Origin: a candidate division NC10 bacterium CSP1-5
GTDB lineage: Bacteria; Methylomirabilota; Methylomirabilia; Methylomirabilales; CSP1-5
Assembly: GCA_001443495.1 (NCBI GenBank)
Contig: LDXR01000015.1
Location: 1-64,000, forward strand
Direction of reading: 5' to 3'
Length of the DNA stretch: 64,000 bases
Position numbers and translations under genes: made by a program. The notes beneath the pieces were generated by a model, which saw only the letters and a list, made by a program, of their open reading frames with translations, made no database searches and was not told the origin of the DNA. This document shows, piece by piece, positions 11,252-20,406 of the stretch. Numbering within the stretch: the first letter of the stretch is position 1; each line of letters begins with the position of its first letter.

Positions 11252-11305
11252 CAAAGTACCCCCTTTCCTCAATAAGCGCTCAGCCGAAACGTCACCCCCA
11301 CCGTT

Positions 11306-11328
11306 CCCTCCCCTTTCGAGGGGGAGGG
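11306..11328. other. Intercistronic hairpin between beta and gamma genes
   Basis: CCCTCCCC and GGGGAGGG form an 8-bp GC-only stem with a 7-base loop in the 88-base spacer between the beta and gamma genes of cassette 1. There is no T run, so it is more likely an mRNA-stability or processing element, or a mobile filler repeat, than a terminator. Confidence 0.4.
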
Positions 11329-11339
11329 TTGGGAGAAGG

Positions 11340-12476
11340 TTACGAAATATTGTGGCGGTAGACCTTCCGGGCGTCATCGTAGAACGGCCTGAGATAGTCA
11401 GGCTCGGTGAAGGGCACCCGGACGATCTCCCGCCCCTTCTTGTCGAAGCCCGCCGCCTCTCGGGCCTCCGGGAAGACGGTGAAGGTCTCAACGATCTCCT
11501 TGGTGTCGCCGAAGAGGTGGAGGAGGCCCAGCAGCTCCGGGTCGTCCTTCCCCTTCAGGTAGGTCTCGACGGCCTGATCGACCCCGGTCCCAAACATCTG
11601 GCGGAGGAACTCCCTTGGCACATTGACCGGGGGGATGTAATAGATGTTCCCCTCGAGGCCGACCTGGGGGTAGAGGGGGAGGGCCACTTTCTTCACGTAG
11701 ACCAGAAAGTCCATCGGGGCGTGGGGCTTGACCTCGTCAGGTTTTGAGAGAAACCCCATCAACCGGATCTTGCCGATGCAGGTGGTGACGCACCGAGGCT
11801 GCATCCCCTGCTCAACAGCCGGGTAGCAGCCGATGCACTTTTGGGAGATCCGGAGGACGGGGTTGAAGAGGACCTTCCCGTAGGGGCAGGCTTGAACGCA
11901 CTCCCGGTAGCCCCGGCAGCGGGTCTGGTCCACCAGGACGATCCCATCCTCCTCCCGCTTGTAGATGGCCTGCCGGGGGCACGAGGCGAGACACGCAGGG
12001 TAGGTGCAGTGCATGCAGATCCGTGGGAGGTAGAAGAACCACATGTCGTGGGTCGGCATGGTGAAGTAGGCACCCTTGTCGAGCGTGCCGGCCGCCTCGT
12101 CCTCCCCGGCGTTAGAGTGGGTCCAGTCGAGTTCCTCCTTCAGATAGCCGAGGACCTTCTCCCCCCGAGGGGCCGCCTCAAAGATCGTCTTCCCCACGTA
12201 CTTCTTCCCCTCCCACGGCTGAGGCCCCAGCTTCTCCAGGATCCTGACGTCCCACCCCATCGGGTAGCCGCCGTAGGGCTTGGTCTCCACGTTGTTCCAC
12301 TGCATGTACTCCTGCCCCTTCCCCACGGTCCAGGTGGTTTTGCAGGCCATGGTGCAGGTCTGGCAGCCGATACACTTGTTCAGGTCGAAGACCGCGGCGA
12401 ACTGCCGCTTCGGTCTGGCCCCCTCGTAGGGGTACTCCATCTGCCGCTCGATCTGCCAGTTATAGACGTTCGCCAT
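11340..12476 (-). CDS. Iron-sulfur beta subunit, NarH/NxrB-like (cassette 1)
   Basis: A 378-residue protein with the four cysteine groups of NarH/NxrB/DdhB subunits: CIGCQTCTMAC, CMHCTYPACLASC, CRGYRECVQAC and CIGCYPAVEQGMQPRCVTTC. The third group has Tyr where a fourth Cys would sit, the pattern that gives a [3Fe-4S] cluster (Trp in NarH). There is no signal peptide, so it would be exported together with the twin-arginine alpha subunit. It is about 50 residues shorter than the cassette 2 beta subunit; the shortening falls mainly between the first and second cluster groups. It lies three bases after the alpha gene. Confidence 0.9.
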   Translation of the reverse strand: MANVYNWQIERQMEYPYEGARPKRQFAAVFDLNKCIGCQTCTMACKTTWTVGKGQEYMQWNNVETKPYGGYPMGWDVRILEKLGPQPWEGKKYVGKTIFEAAPRGEKVLGYLKEELDWTHSNAGEDEAAGTLDKGAYFTMPTHDMWFFYLPRICMHCTYPACLASCPRQAIYKREEDGIVLVDQTRCRGYRECVQACPYGKVLFNPVLRISQKCIGCYPAVEQGMQPRCVTTCIGKIRLMGFLSKPDEVKPHAPMDFLVYVKKVALPLYPQVGLEGNIYYIPPVNVPREFLRQMFGTGVDQAVETYLKGKDDPELLGLLHLFGDTKEIVETFTVFPEAREAAGFDKKGREIVRVPFTEPDYLRPFYDDARKVYRHNIS

Positions 12477-12479
12477 CGC

Positions 12480-15400
12480 TTATCCCCTCCTGATGAAGAA
12501 GGCGCCCTTCAGGTAGCGCTTCACCGCTTTGTTCTCATAGGTCGGGCGGAAGCCGTGGGCCGCTGGGTGCCAGAGACCCTTTCCTCCGATCCCCCCCTCC
12601 TCGGCCTTCTGAATCTTCGCCATCGACTCTCTCGGTGCCCCGATCACCGTATGGACATCCGCCAGGAAGCCCTTGCCGATCAGCTGGCCGAAAACCTCCT
12701 TCCTCACCAATGAGTCGGTGGAGAGGGTCGGCCGGAGCCACGCCCGCGTCACGGACTGGTGGCTCCCATACCGGAACAAGGCCTGGTAATTCGTCGCCGG
12801 ATTCTTGGCCAAGCCGTCAGGCCTCGACTCGTGGCCTTTGACCGAGCCGTGGCTCGCCCCGTACATGTTGAACCACATCCGGACCACGCCACGTGGGGTG
12901 CCGGGGTAGTACCGGGCACGGCACATCATGCGGGAGACCTTGTACATGGCATCCCCGGGTTTCCAGCCCCGGTAGGGGCGGTCCTCGGCCCAGCCGTCCA
13001 CCCAGATGTAATCGCCGTCCTCGATTCCGAGGGCCTTCGCGTCCGCGGGGTTGATATCGGCGTACCCCTCAGCGAGGAACGGCATCCGCTTGTCCCGGCG
13101 GTAGACGTCACTGAAGGGTCCGAAGACCATGGCCAGGAAGTCCGTGTCGGTCCCCGTCGTGTGGGCACCGTGGCGGTACTTCGGGGTATGAAAGATAAAG
13201 GGGTAACCGGCCTTGACGAGCGGGCTCGGGTGCTTCTTGAGCACCTCCCAAGGCATCACCAGGGTCAAGACCTGGCGGACATCGGACTTGGCAAAATCCT
13301 GAGGCGAGATGCCGAACTGATCCGGCGGGATCGGCCGGACAGCCGGATGAGGTTTCGCCACGATGACGCTCGGCTGGTAGAAGGTCGCCTCCACCGGCTC
13401 CTTGTAGACCAAGAGGTTCTCCCCGAGGGTGATGAACTCGTCCTCCTCCCGGTAGAACTCGAGCCGCCCGGTCTTGGTGTACCAGGGCTTCGATTCGTTG
13501 GTCTGCTCCCACCCAGTCTGTCTTGGCGTCGTCCGGGTCATCATCAGGGTGGGAATCCCATCGCGGGCTCGCGTCTCCAGCTCCTCGAAGCGGTACCCTC
13601 TCGTCGCGTTGGAGCCGCTCAAGATCCGGTTGAGATACACCTCCACCCGCCCCTCGTGGACGAACCTCCAGTAGTCCAAGAAGCGCTTATCCCCGGTCAT
13701 CTTGGCAAGGACGGCGGAGATGCCCGCCGGCACCTCGACATCGGACCGGGTGTCGAAGAGCCTTGGGTGCGGCGTCCGCGGATAGACGGTGAGGAAGGGA
13801 TTCGTCACCGAGGCCGTCATGTCCGGGAATTTGAACTCGTTCCATGCATCGACCGGGAAGACGATGTCCGAGTACTCGCAGGTCATCGTCCACCACCACT
13901 CGCTGGTGGCCCAGAGCTCGATCTTCGGCAGCGTGTTGGCGATGACGTCGTAGGCCCCCTTGGCGTTTCCCAGGATCGAGTTGCTGTTGGTGACGAAGAC
14001 CGCCTTGGTGGGGGTCGGGATGTGGGTCTTTCCGGTGAACAGCTTCGTCCCCACCCTGAGAGGCCGATCACCGGCGTTATAGTAGTGGACCGACTCCCCC
14101 TTCCAGTAAAGGCGGGGGCGCGCCGGCTTGGTCAGGTCCAGCTCGATGTCGAACGGGTTTTCGCCAATGTACTGGGGGAGGCCGTTGAAGAGGGCGGCCC
14201 GGTAGTTTCCGGCGTAGCTCCCTACGTTTCCACCCTTCTGGCCGATATTGGCGGTCAGCGCCGCTACCAAGAAGATGGCGCGGTCCTTAAGGTCGGCGTT
14301 GAAGAACTGGTTGGGCCCCATCCCCACGGGGATCAGTGTCCTGGCCTTGTGCTTGGCGATCTCCCGGGCGAGGCTCACAATCGCGGCCTTCGGGGACCAC
14401 GTCATCTCCGAGACCTGATCGGGGGTAAAGTTCTCGTCCAGGTAGCGGCGCATCAGGGTAAAGAGCGGGGCAACTTTCACCTCCTTGCCGTCAGTGGTCT
14501 TGACGGTGAATTCCCCTTCGAGCGCCGGATCGAGACCCGCCCGGTCGAAGTGCTCGCCCACCTGATCGCGGGAGAGGGGCTTTGCGCCGCCGCTCTTCCG
14601 GTCCCACACCACGAGGTCCCCCCACTCTTTCCGAAGCCCCTCCGGAATGAGCTGCTTCTCCTGCAGGGCGAACGGCGGCGGGGCTTGGCCGGCCTTGAGG
14701 ACGGTGGTGAAGTTGGTGAGGTCGGCCGGCTGATAACCCGGGATCACCTCGCCGGCCCTCAGGAGCTTCAACGTGTCGAGGCGCACCAAGAGTGGCAGGT
14801 CGGTGAAGCGCTTGACGAAGGCCTCGTCGTAGCGCTTCTCGGCGATCAGGACCTGGGCCAGGCCCAAGGCGAAGGCGGGGTCGGTTCCCGGCCGGATGAT
14901 GATGACCTCGTCGGCCTTGGGGGCCGTGGCGCTGTACTCCACGGACACCACCACCACCTTGGTCCCCTTGAGACGCGCCTCGGTGAGCCAGTGGCTGTCC
15001 GGCATCTTCGTCGCGATCCAGTTCATCCCCCAGACGATGATGAGCCCAGCATGTTCCGCCGCGGACAAGTCGAAGTCCACCGTTTGCTGGCCGGTGACCA
15101 TGGGGTGACCGGGCGGCAGATCGGTGTGCCATGAGTAGTTATCCCACCCGCGGGCGCCCAGGGCCTTGTCGGGGCCAGCCTTGCGAATGTGGCTGTCCAG
15201 AAGGGCGAGGGCATTTCCGAAGCGGTAGTGGCCGTAGATCCGGGTGGCGCCCAGGAGCGGCATCCCGCCACGGACCTTCACCGTCTGGGTGCCGGCTCCC
15301 TGGGTCGCCTCCACCATGGCGGGGTCGTACCCCTGGCCGGTGAGGAGGGCCTGGCCCGCCTCGCCGCTGTAGGTCGTGGCGATGTTCACCAGCCCCTTCG

Positions 15401-15944
15401 CCGCCACCTCCAGCGCCCGATCCCATGAGACCTTCACCCACTCGTCGGTACCGCGCTGGAAGAACTCAGCCGGAGGCCGGCCATCGGCATCACGGGGAAA
15501 CCCCTGCTCCACCCATTTGAGGAATCCCCGTCTCACCATCGGGGCCTTTACTCGGCGATCGCCATAGAAACGGCGCATCATGGTGAGCCCCTTCTGGCAG
15601 CAGCGAGGCTCCCACCGGTGCGTCGCTTTGTTTCCATACAGGTCCGTAGCCTTGCCGTAGCCGTAGGTGGGCTCGATCCTGACGATCACGCCATTTCTGA
15701 CATAGGCTTCCAGGAGGCAGTTGTGGGTATCGTTGGGGGCGCAGAGAAAGACGAACTTCGAATCGTGCCGCCAGATGTCCCGGTAGACAAGCTCCCAGTC
15801 CCGGCTTGGATAGTGGGCCAAGGGGTTATCGACCTTGACCGGCTCCAGGAACTGACCGAACGCCTCTTCAACATCGTAAAGGGAGGCTGTCGTGGCTCCA
15901 ACCGTGATGAACTTGAGGAAGTCACGCCTGCTCAACTGACCCAT
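12480..15944 (-). CDS. Molybdopterin catalytic alpha subunit, type II DMSO-reductase family (NxrA/NarG-like, cassette 1)
   Basis: A 1154-residue protein with a twin-arginine signal (SRRDFLK, residues 5-11), so a periplasmic enzyme. The N-terminal cluster motif is C68-x3-D72-x3-C76 with C115 or C116 later; the middle ligand is Asp where NarG has Cys. HTDLPPGHP with D275 aligns with the Asp that ligates molybdenum in NarG, which places it in the Asp-ligated type II group (nitrate, nitrite, chlorate, selenate, DMS, ethylbenzene enzymes). The substrate cannot be told from sequence: it is clearly diverged from the cassette 2 paralogue and need not be a nitrite oxidoreductase. A strong ribosome-binding site (GAGGAGGGA) precedes the ATG. 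Confidence 0.88.
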   Translation of the reverse strand: MGQLSRRDFLKFITVGATTASLYDVEEAFGQFLEPVKVDNPLAHYPSRDWELVYRDIWRHDSKFVFLCAPNDTHNCLLEAYVRNGVIVRIEPTYGYGKATDLYGNKATHRWEPRCCQKGLTMMRRFYGDRRVKAPMVRRGFLKWVEQGFPRDADGRPPAEFFQRGTDEWVKVSWDRALEVAAKGLVNIATTYSGEAGQALLTGQGYDPAMVEATQGAGTQTVKVRGGMPLLGATRIYGHYRFGNALALLDSHIRKAGPDKALGARGWDNYSWHTDLPPGHPMVTGQQTVDFDLSAAEHAGLIIVWGMNWIATKMPDSHWLTEARLKGTKVVVVSVEYSATAPKADEVIIIRPGTDPAFALGLAQVLIAEKRYDEAFVKRFTDLPLLVRLDTLKLLRAGEVIPGYQPADLTNFTTVLKAGQAPPPFALQEKQLIPEGLRKEWGDLVVWDRKSGGAKPLSRDQVGEHFDRAGLDPALEGEFTVKTTDGKEVKVAPLFTLMRRYLDENFTPDQVSEMTWSPKAAIVSLAREIAKHKARTLIPVGMGPNQFFNADLKDRAIFLVAALTANIGQKGGNVGSYAGNYRAALFNGLPQYIGENPFDIELDLTKPARPRLYWKGESVHYYNAGDRPLRVGTKLFTGKTHIPTPTKAVFVTNSNSILGNAKGAYDVIANTLPKIELWATSEWWWTMTCEYSDIVFPVDAWNEFKFPDMTASVTNPFLTVYPRTPHPRLFDTRSDVEVPAGISAVLAKMTGDKRFLDYWRFVHEGRVEVYLNRILSGSNATRGYRFEELETRARDGIPTLMMTRTTPRQTGWEQTNESKPWYTKTGRLEFYREEDEFITLGENLLVYKEPVEATFYQPSVIVAKPHPAVRPIPPDQFGISPQDFAKSDVRQVLTLVMPWEVLKKHPSPLVKAGYPFIFHTPKYRHGAHTTGTDTDFLAMVFGPFSDVYRRDKRMPFLAEGYADINPADAKALGIEDGDYIWVDGWAEDRPYRGWKPGDAMYKVSRMMCRARYYPGTPRGVVRMWFNMYGASHGSVKGHESRPDGLAKNPATNYQALFRYGSHQSVTRAWLRPTLSTDSLVRKEVFGQLIGKGFLADVHTVIGAPRESMAKIQKAEEGGIGGKGLWHPAAHGFRPTYENKAVKRYLKGAFFIRRG

Positions 15945-16290
15945 CGTGTCCCTCCTCGCGACGCGGATGCGTCACGTCGTGATTGCGAGCGCGGCCTCGC
16001 TGCCATCCGCAGGGAGAACTCCGATCTGTCGGGAAGTCTGGTCGCGTGACCTGCAGGGCGGTGGCCTCCTTTTCGTGCTTAGAGCCCTGAGGGCAGCTTC
16101 GTGGAGACGGTGTTGCCGTGGGAATCGGCGTGCATGGGGAAGCAATGGGGGTGCCACTTTCCCCCCGCCGAGAGTTTCGAACCGTGATACAGGAATGCCT
16201 CAGGGCATCTTTTCGCGTGGCGTTCATCAGCTTTTTTCTCAAGAGGATCGCGCATGAGACATTGCTGTCTCATGGGACGGAGATTTCCAG
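15945..16290. other. 346-base intergenic region between the two cassettes, with an inverted repeat at 16253-16274
   Basis: No supported gene is seen. Near the 3' end of the cassette 2 gamma gene lies a perfect 9-bp inverted repeat, CATGAGACA-TTGC-TGTCTCATG (16253-16274). It lacks an adjoining T run on either strand, so it could be an operator or a rho-assisted terminator. The promoter of cassette 1 should lie in this region, upstream of the alpha gene at 15944, but I see no strong -35/-10 pair on the minus strand. Confidence 0.4.
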
Positions 16291-17916
16291 CTATCGCCCC
16301 TTCTCAATCTGCAGGCGCTGCCAGACCGAAACCGTCTTCTGTCCATCCCGATCCCCCTGGGCGCCGTCCCAGACCGCAAAGGCCACGGGGAGGGACTGGC
16401 CCGGAGTAAATTGCGTATCCCGGTCGCCCTGCGACTGCATCTCCCTCACCATGACGACCCGCCACTTCCCTCCCTTCCAGATCCCGCGCCCCTGCACGTT
16501 CTGGTCCTCTGTGGGTTGGGATGTCAGCGTGCCGAAGCCCAAAGCGTTCAGGTCCTCCACTGATGAGCGGCGATTTGGGGTCGAGAGAAGGTTGCCGGCT
16601 CCCCAGCCAGTGAGGAACGTCGAATCGTGGGAAGCCGTCGGTGCCTTCACCTGGGCGGTGACCGAGCTTCCTGGGGGGGCGGTTTGATTAAAGGGGTAAA
16701 GGTCAGCCGCCATTCCAGCGTAACGGTCCTGGAGATCCCGGTACCGTTGCAGGTCGGCTTCCCAATCCGCCTTCCAGTGCCAGATGTTGACCGGGCCGTG
16801 CTGATCCCCCATGGTGAAGGAGGGTTCCGGGTGGCCTGCGCCGTGAACCTCGGCCATCGCGACGGGGAATTGAACGGCGACGGCGTCCCGGAAGTCCTGT
16901 GACCGTAATACATCCTGATTGATGATCGAATCATCCCACTCCAGGAGAAATGCGATCTGCTTTCCGTTGTGGACGGATCTCACCCTCACCTCTTCGACCG
17001 GTTGCTTGCGGATCCAGAGCGGTTCGAGGTGGACCCGGACAAAAGGAATCTTCGACCACGCCACGGCAAAGGGGTCGAGGGGGAGACTGCCCGGCACGAA
17101 CCTCGAGACGACGGTCCCGGGCTGGCTCGGGGCCGGCTCCGTCAAGGGCGCTTTCGCCAAGGAGAGGGTGTAATAGGCGAGGGCCCACGTCTCTTCCGGC
17201 GTGAGGGAGTCACCGTACGCGGGCATCGGGGTGCCGCCGATCCCCACCTGAAGTGTCCGGTAGACATCCTGCACGGTGGAACCACGTTTCATACGCCCGG
17301 GAACCGTAAAGTCGTACGGGACGATGGAGTACCCCCATTCGTCCTTCAACGTGGCGGCGGAGGGGCCATCCCCCTTGCCGGAGAGCCCGTGGCAGTCGAA
17401 GCAACCGGCCTCTTTGTAGAACTTCTTCCCGAGGGCCAGCAGTCCGGGGCTCCGCGGTGGCGCCTTCGGGATCGCCACCGGATCTCCGGGGCTCTGTGCC
17501 TGGAATACCGGCGAAAGACTCTTGATGTAGGCCACCACCGCCCACCGGTCCTGCTCGGTGAGGGCGGCCCAGGAGGGCATCGACGTCCCGGCGATCCCAT
17601 TGGTGATGCTGTTGAACAGGTCCTGATCGGTCGGCAAGGTCATCGTCGAGTGGATCTTGAACCGGCCGCTGGTGAAGTCCCTCGGCTTCGGGTAGAGGAG
17701 ATACGCGGCAGACCCGTCCCCCCGCCCATCCGTTCCGTGACAGACGGCGCATTTCTTTTCATACAGTGCTTTGCCCTCAGCGAGGATTTCTGGGGTTGCT
17801 TGCGCCTTCTCCCCCGCGGTGGCCGATAGGATCCCGTGCATAGCGAACCCGGCCAAGGTAAAAACCAACGCCATCCCGATCCCCCTCCAGACCTTGGCTC
17901 CCCTCTTCGCGTCCAT
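16291..17916 (-). CDS. Fused di-cytochrome c / haem b gamma subunit (NxrC-like, cassette 2)
   Basis: A 541-residue secreted or anchored protein (hydrophobic segment about residues 12-30) combining three domains: cytochrome c with CAVCH at 56-60, cytochrome c with CFDCH at 171-175, then a haem-b gamma domain (about 270-541). The last domain shares the motifs of the cassette 1 gamma subunit (DPFAVAWSKIPFVRVHLEPL, SVHNGKQIAFLLEWDDS, DFRDAVAVQFP, AFAVWDGAQGD). The fusion would let electrons pass from haem b to two c haems in one polypeptide. The ATG at 17916 shares a base with the chaperone stop codon (TAATG), a strong sign of coupling; a longer start at 17946 is possible. Confidence 0.88.
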   Translation of the reverse strand: MDAKRGAKVWRGIGMALVFTLAGFAMHGILSATAGEKAQATPEILAEGKALYEKKCAVCHGTDGRGDGSAAYLLYPKPRDFTSGRFKIHSTMTLPTDQDLFNSITNGIAGTSMPSWAALTEQDRWAVVAYIKSLSPVFQAQSPGDPVAIPKAPPRSPGLLALGKKFYKEAGCFDCHGLSGKGDGPSAATLKDEWGYSIVPYDFTVPGRMKRGSTVQDVYRTLQVGIGGTPMPAYGDSLTPEETWALAYYTLSLAKAPLTEPAPSQPGTVVSRFVPGSLPLDPFAVAWSKIPFVRVHLEPLWIRKQPVEEVRVRSVHNGKQIAFLLEWDDSIINQDVLRSQDFRDAVAVQFPVAMAEVHGAGHPEPSFTMGDQHGPVNIWHWKADWEADLQRYRDLQDRYAGMAADLYPFNQTAPPGSSVTAQVKAPTASHDSTFLTGWGAGNLLSTPNRRSSVEDLNALGFGTLTSQPTEDQNVQGRGIWKGGKWRVVMVREMQSQGDRDTQFTPGQSLPVAFAVWDGAQGDRDGQKTVSVWQRLQIEKGR

Positions 17917-18683
17917 TAGTCTTCCTCCCTTGGCTCGACGGCGCACAGATCGTCCATTCCACAGGAGAAGCAGCCCCCTTCAGGCTCCTGGGGAATTGGC
18001 CTGACATCTCCCTCGTGAAACTGAGCAGGGTTCACCGCGATCCGCCGGCATTCGGCGGTGATGAACGCCTCCAGGGACGAGCCCACAGACCGATAAAAGC
18101 CGTCCGAAGCCTTCCGACTCAGGAGCTGCGCAAAGAGGGGGGCCCAGCACCCGAGGTGCTCCTCCAGAAACTTCCGCTGGGCATCACGGCAGATCGAGGC
18201 CTTCTCTTCCCCGTGGTGGGTCAATGCATAGGCCTCCTTAAGGGTTAGAAAGCTCATGAACTCCAGTTCGACGGCGATGTGGTCGAGCCGCTCCTTGGCC
18301 CGGTCCGACACCTCGACGCCGAAGGCCCGGTAGAAACCGGCAATGTCACCTAACCGCTGGGCCTGCTGAAAGACGTGGGCGCTGCCGTATTCGGTCTCGT
18401 AGGGAGGACATTCCTGCGAGATGGTATGGCCGAAAATCTGCCGATATTGCCCCTGAAGAGCGTCCAGGGACAAGTCGTGCGAGGCCATGGCCGTCAACGC
18501 CTCCTGTGCTCCGTCACCATCGAGGAGGGCCGGGAGGATCGGGCGTAGCTCAGAGATGCTTTCTTTCGTAATGCCCGAAGGGAACGCGTCATTCGGGTAG
18601 AGGAGGGCAGCCGAGAGGAGCCGATAGACGTGACTCCGCGTTATCGCTTCGTGAATCGCCTGTTCAGTTATTTTCCCCGCCAT
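17916..18683 (-). CDS. TorD/NarJ-family molybdoenzyme chaperone (cassette 2)
   Basis: A 255-residue helical protein with the family core ECPPYETEYGSAHVFQQAQR, FYRAFGVEV and DHIAVELEFMSFL. It is paralogous to the cassette 1 chaperone, sharing the same order of motifs. The C-terminus carries CFSCGMDDLC, a likely metal or cluster site. It would mature the cassette 2 alpha subunit before Tat export. It lies about 110 bases after the beta gene and is coupled by TAATG to the downstream gamma gene. Confidence 0.87.
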   Translation of the reverse strand: MAGKITEQAIHEAITRSHVYRLLSAALLYPNDAFPSGITKESISELRPILPALLDGDGAQEALTAMASHDLSLDALQGQYRQIFGHTISQECPPYETEYGSAHVFQQAQRLGDIAGFYRAFGVEVSDRAKERLDHIAVELEFMSFLTLKEAYALTHHGEEKASICRDAQRKFLEEHLGCWAPLFAQLLSRKASDGFYRSVGSSLEAFITAECRRIAVNPAQFHEGDVRPIPQEPEGGCFSCGMDDLCAVEPREED

Positions 18684-18793
18684 GCGTCAAGTCCTCCGAG
18701 GGCGTTGTCATTTCGATGTATCGACCTGCGGTCGCCTCTCCGGTCTGGCCACAGCGGACGCGGCATGAACGGGAGGATCGGTGTCTGCCTCAT

Positions 18794-20083
18794 TTAGATA
18801 GAGTTCGGATGCTTCGCGGGCCGTGTATAGACCGGTTCCTCCACCGTGAGGCGCGCAACCTCTGTACCGTTTTTGTCAAAGCCGATGACCGTATCGTTGT
18901 ACATGCTCCAGGGCTTACCGTTGATCTCTGTTTCGAAGACCTTCTTGCCTTCGACGATTTCGTAGCGGAAGATGATCTTCTGGGTCGACCGGAAGAGCTG
19001 GAGAACGGCCAGCAGCTCTCGGGACGGGGCCATGTATTTGTTGACAGCGTCGTCTGCCCCGGGACCGAACATTTGCCGCAGATATGCGCGGGGAACCCAC
19101 CGGGGCGGCATATAATAAATGTTCGGCTCGGTCCCAAACTGCGGATAGAGGGGCAGGGCGACCTTTTCCACCTTGACCAAGAAGTAGAGGGGATTTGCCC
19201 GATCACCGGCCCAGTCTCCGGTGGTCTGGTCGATCCGGGCCAGGCCCTGGAGTCGGATCTTGCCCACGCAGGCGGCCATGCAGCGCGTTTCGATGGGGAC
19301 GCCGTCGGGGGTGATGTGCGGGTCCTTCCCTTCGATGCGCGGGTAGCAGGCGACACATTTTTCGCTGACGCGCGTGGTGCCTCGGTACATCGCCTTCTTG
19401 TAGGGACACCCCTCGACGCACTTTTTGTACCCGCGGCACCGCGACTGATCGATCAGGACCACCCCGTCCTCCTGTCGCTTGTAAATCGCCTTCCTCGGGC
19501 AGGCCGCAAGACAGCCGGGATAGGTGCAGTGGTTACAGATCCGCTGGAGGTGGAAGAACCACGTCTTGTGTTCCGGGAGCGAGACCCCCTCCTTGCTGAA
19601 CCCCATGCGGTCCCCTTCGTACGGCGGCGCGGTATCCTCGAAAATGTTGGGGGCCCGCCACTCCTCGTCACCGGGGATGTACCCGAGCGCCCGGGTGTGC
19701 CCCTCCGGCCCGTATCGTTTGACGGCCGCCTCGAAGATGGTCATCCCCTCAAAGACGCCGTAGGGCCTCTGTGCTCCATCCTTCTGGGAGGGATCCCAGG
19801 CGGCCTCGCGTCCCTCGCGCTGGTGGGCCTCGTCGAGCAGTTGCAGCAGCTTCATGTCCCAAAACTGGGGGTAGCCGCCGTACGGCTTGCTTTCGACGTT
19901 GTTCCACCACATGTATTCCTGGCCCTTGGAAAACGTCCAGGTACTCTTGCAGGCCATGGTGCAGGTCTGGCAACCGATGCAACGATTGGTATTGAAGACG
20001 GCGGCGAACTGCCAGCGGGGATGCCGTTCCTCGTACGGGTAGTGCATCTTTCGGCCGAGCTGCCAGTTGTAGACCGTGGGCAT
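18794..20083 (-). CDS. nxrB: Nitrite oxidoreductase-like beta subunit (cassette 2)
   Basis: A 429-residue Fe-S protein that reads like the periplasmic-type NxrB of Nitrospira/anammox bacteria from the first residues (MPTVYNWQLGRKMHYPYE) and has the length usual for that group. Cluster groups: C35-IGC-QTC-TMAC45, CNHCTYPGCLAAC, CRGYKKCVEGC (Tyr in place of one Cys) and CVACYP...CMAAC. It relays electrons from the molybdenum subunit to the haem gamma subunit. There is no signal peptide; export by hitch-hiking on the Tat-targeted alpha subunit is expected. It follows the 91-residue small gene by 24 bases. Assignment as nitrite oxidase versus nitrate reductase is inferred from overall resemblance. 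Confidence 0.88.
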   Translation of the reverse strand: MPTVYNWQLGRKMHYPYEERHPRWQFAAVFNTNRCIGCQTCTMACKSTWTFSKGQEYMWWNNVESKPYGGYPQFWDMKLLQLLDEAHQREGREAAWDPSQKDGAQRPYGVFEGMTIFEAAVKRYGPEGHTRALGYIPGDEEWRAPNIFEDTAPPYEGDRMGFSKEGVSLPEHKTWFFHLQRICNHCTYPGCLAACPRKAIYKRQEDGVVLIDQSRCRGYKKCVEGCPYKKAMYRGTTRVSEKCVACYPRIEGKDPHITPDGVPIETRCMAACVGKIRLQGLARIDQTTGDWAGDRANPLYFLVKVEKVALPLYPQFGTEPNIYYMPPRWVPRAYLRQMFGPGADDAVNKYMAPSRELLAVLQLFRSTQKIIFRYEIVEGKKVFETEINGKPWSMYNDTVIGFDKNGTEVARLTVEEPVYTRPAKHPNSI

Positions 20084-20107
20084 CGCCTTCCTCCTTGAAA
20101 AATTGGA

Positions 20108-20383
20108 TCAAGGCTCCCGAGGGCTGTCCGTCCCTGGAACGCTCCACCGCGATCGCATTTCCTCGATCAAGGCCCTGACGTACTGCTCTCCCTTCTGCTG
20201 GTAAATGCGATGGGTGCCGGCGTAGAACGGGCTCTGGAAGAGAGAGAAGAGATGCGCGTCGTCGAGCCCCATCTTGACGAACTCTTCAACGATACACGCT
20301 GCCATCTCCTCGACATCCCCGTCGGGCAGGGCCGTACCGACTAGCTCCATCGGATCGTCATCTTCAAACGGCTTTTCCCCCAT
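20108..20383 (-). CDS. Small acidic protein between alpha and beta genes, unknown function
   Basis: A 91-residue soluble protein without Cys, signal peptide or membrane segment, acidic at the N-terminus (MGEKPFEDDDPMELVG) and helical in the middle (MAACIVEEFVKMGLDDAHLF contains its only Cys). The sentence LFQSPFYAGTHRIYQQKGE suggests a folded domain. I do not recognise the family. Its position, 23 bases after the alpha gene and 24 before the beta gene, with coding-like composition, makes it a real operon member. A role in assembly or maturation of the alpha-beta pair is a guess from context. Confidence 0.7.
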   Translation of the reverse strand: MGEKPFEDDDPMELVGTALPDGDVEEMAACIVEEFVKMGLDDAHLFSLFQSPFYAGTHRIYQQKGEQYVRALIEEMRSRWSVPGTDSPREP

Positions 20384-20406
20384 TGCCCTCTTCCTCGTGT
20401 TTGGGC

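Noticed and set aside
12759-15134. A 791-codon open frame on the plus strand
   Set aside because: It is the antisense shadow of the cassette 1 alpha gene: high GC third positions leave the opposite frame open, and the translation is rich in Gly, Arg, His and Asp with no domain.
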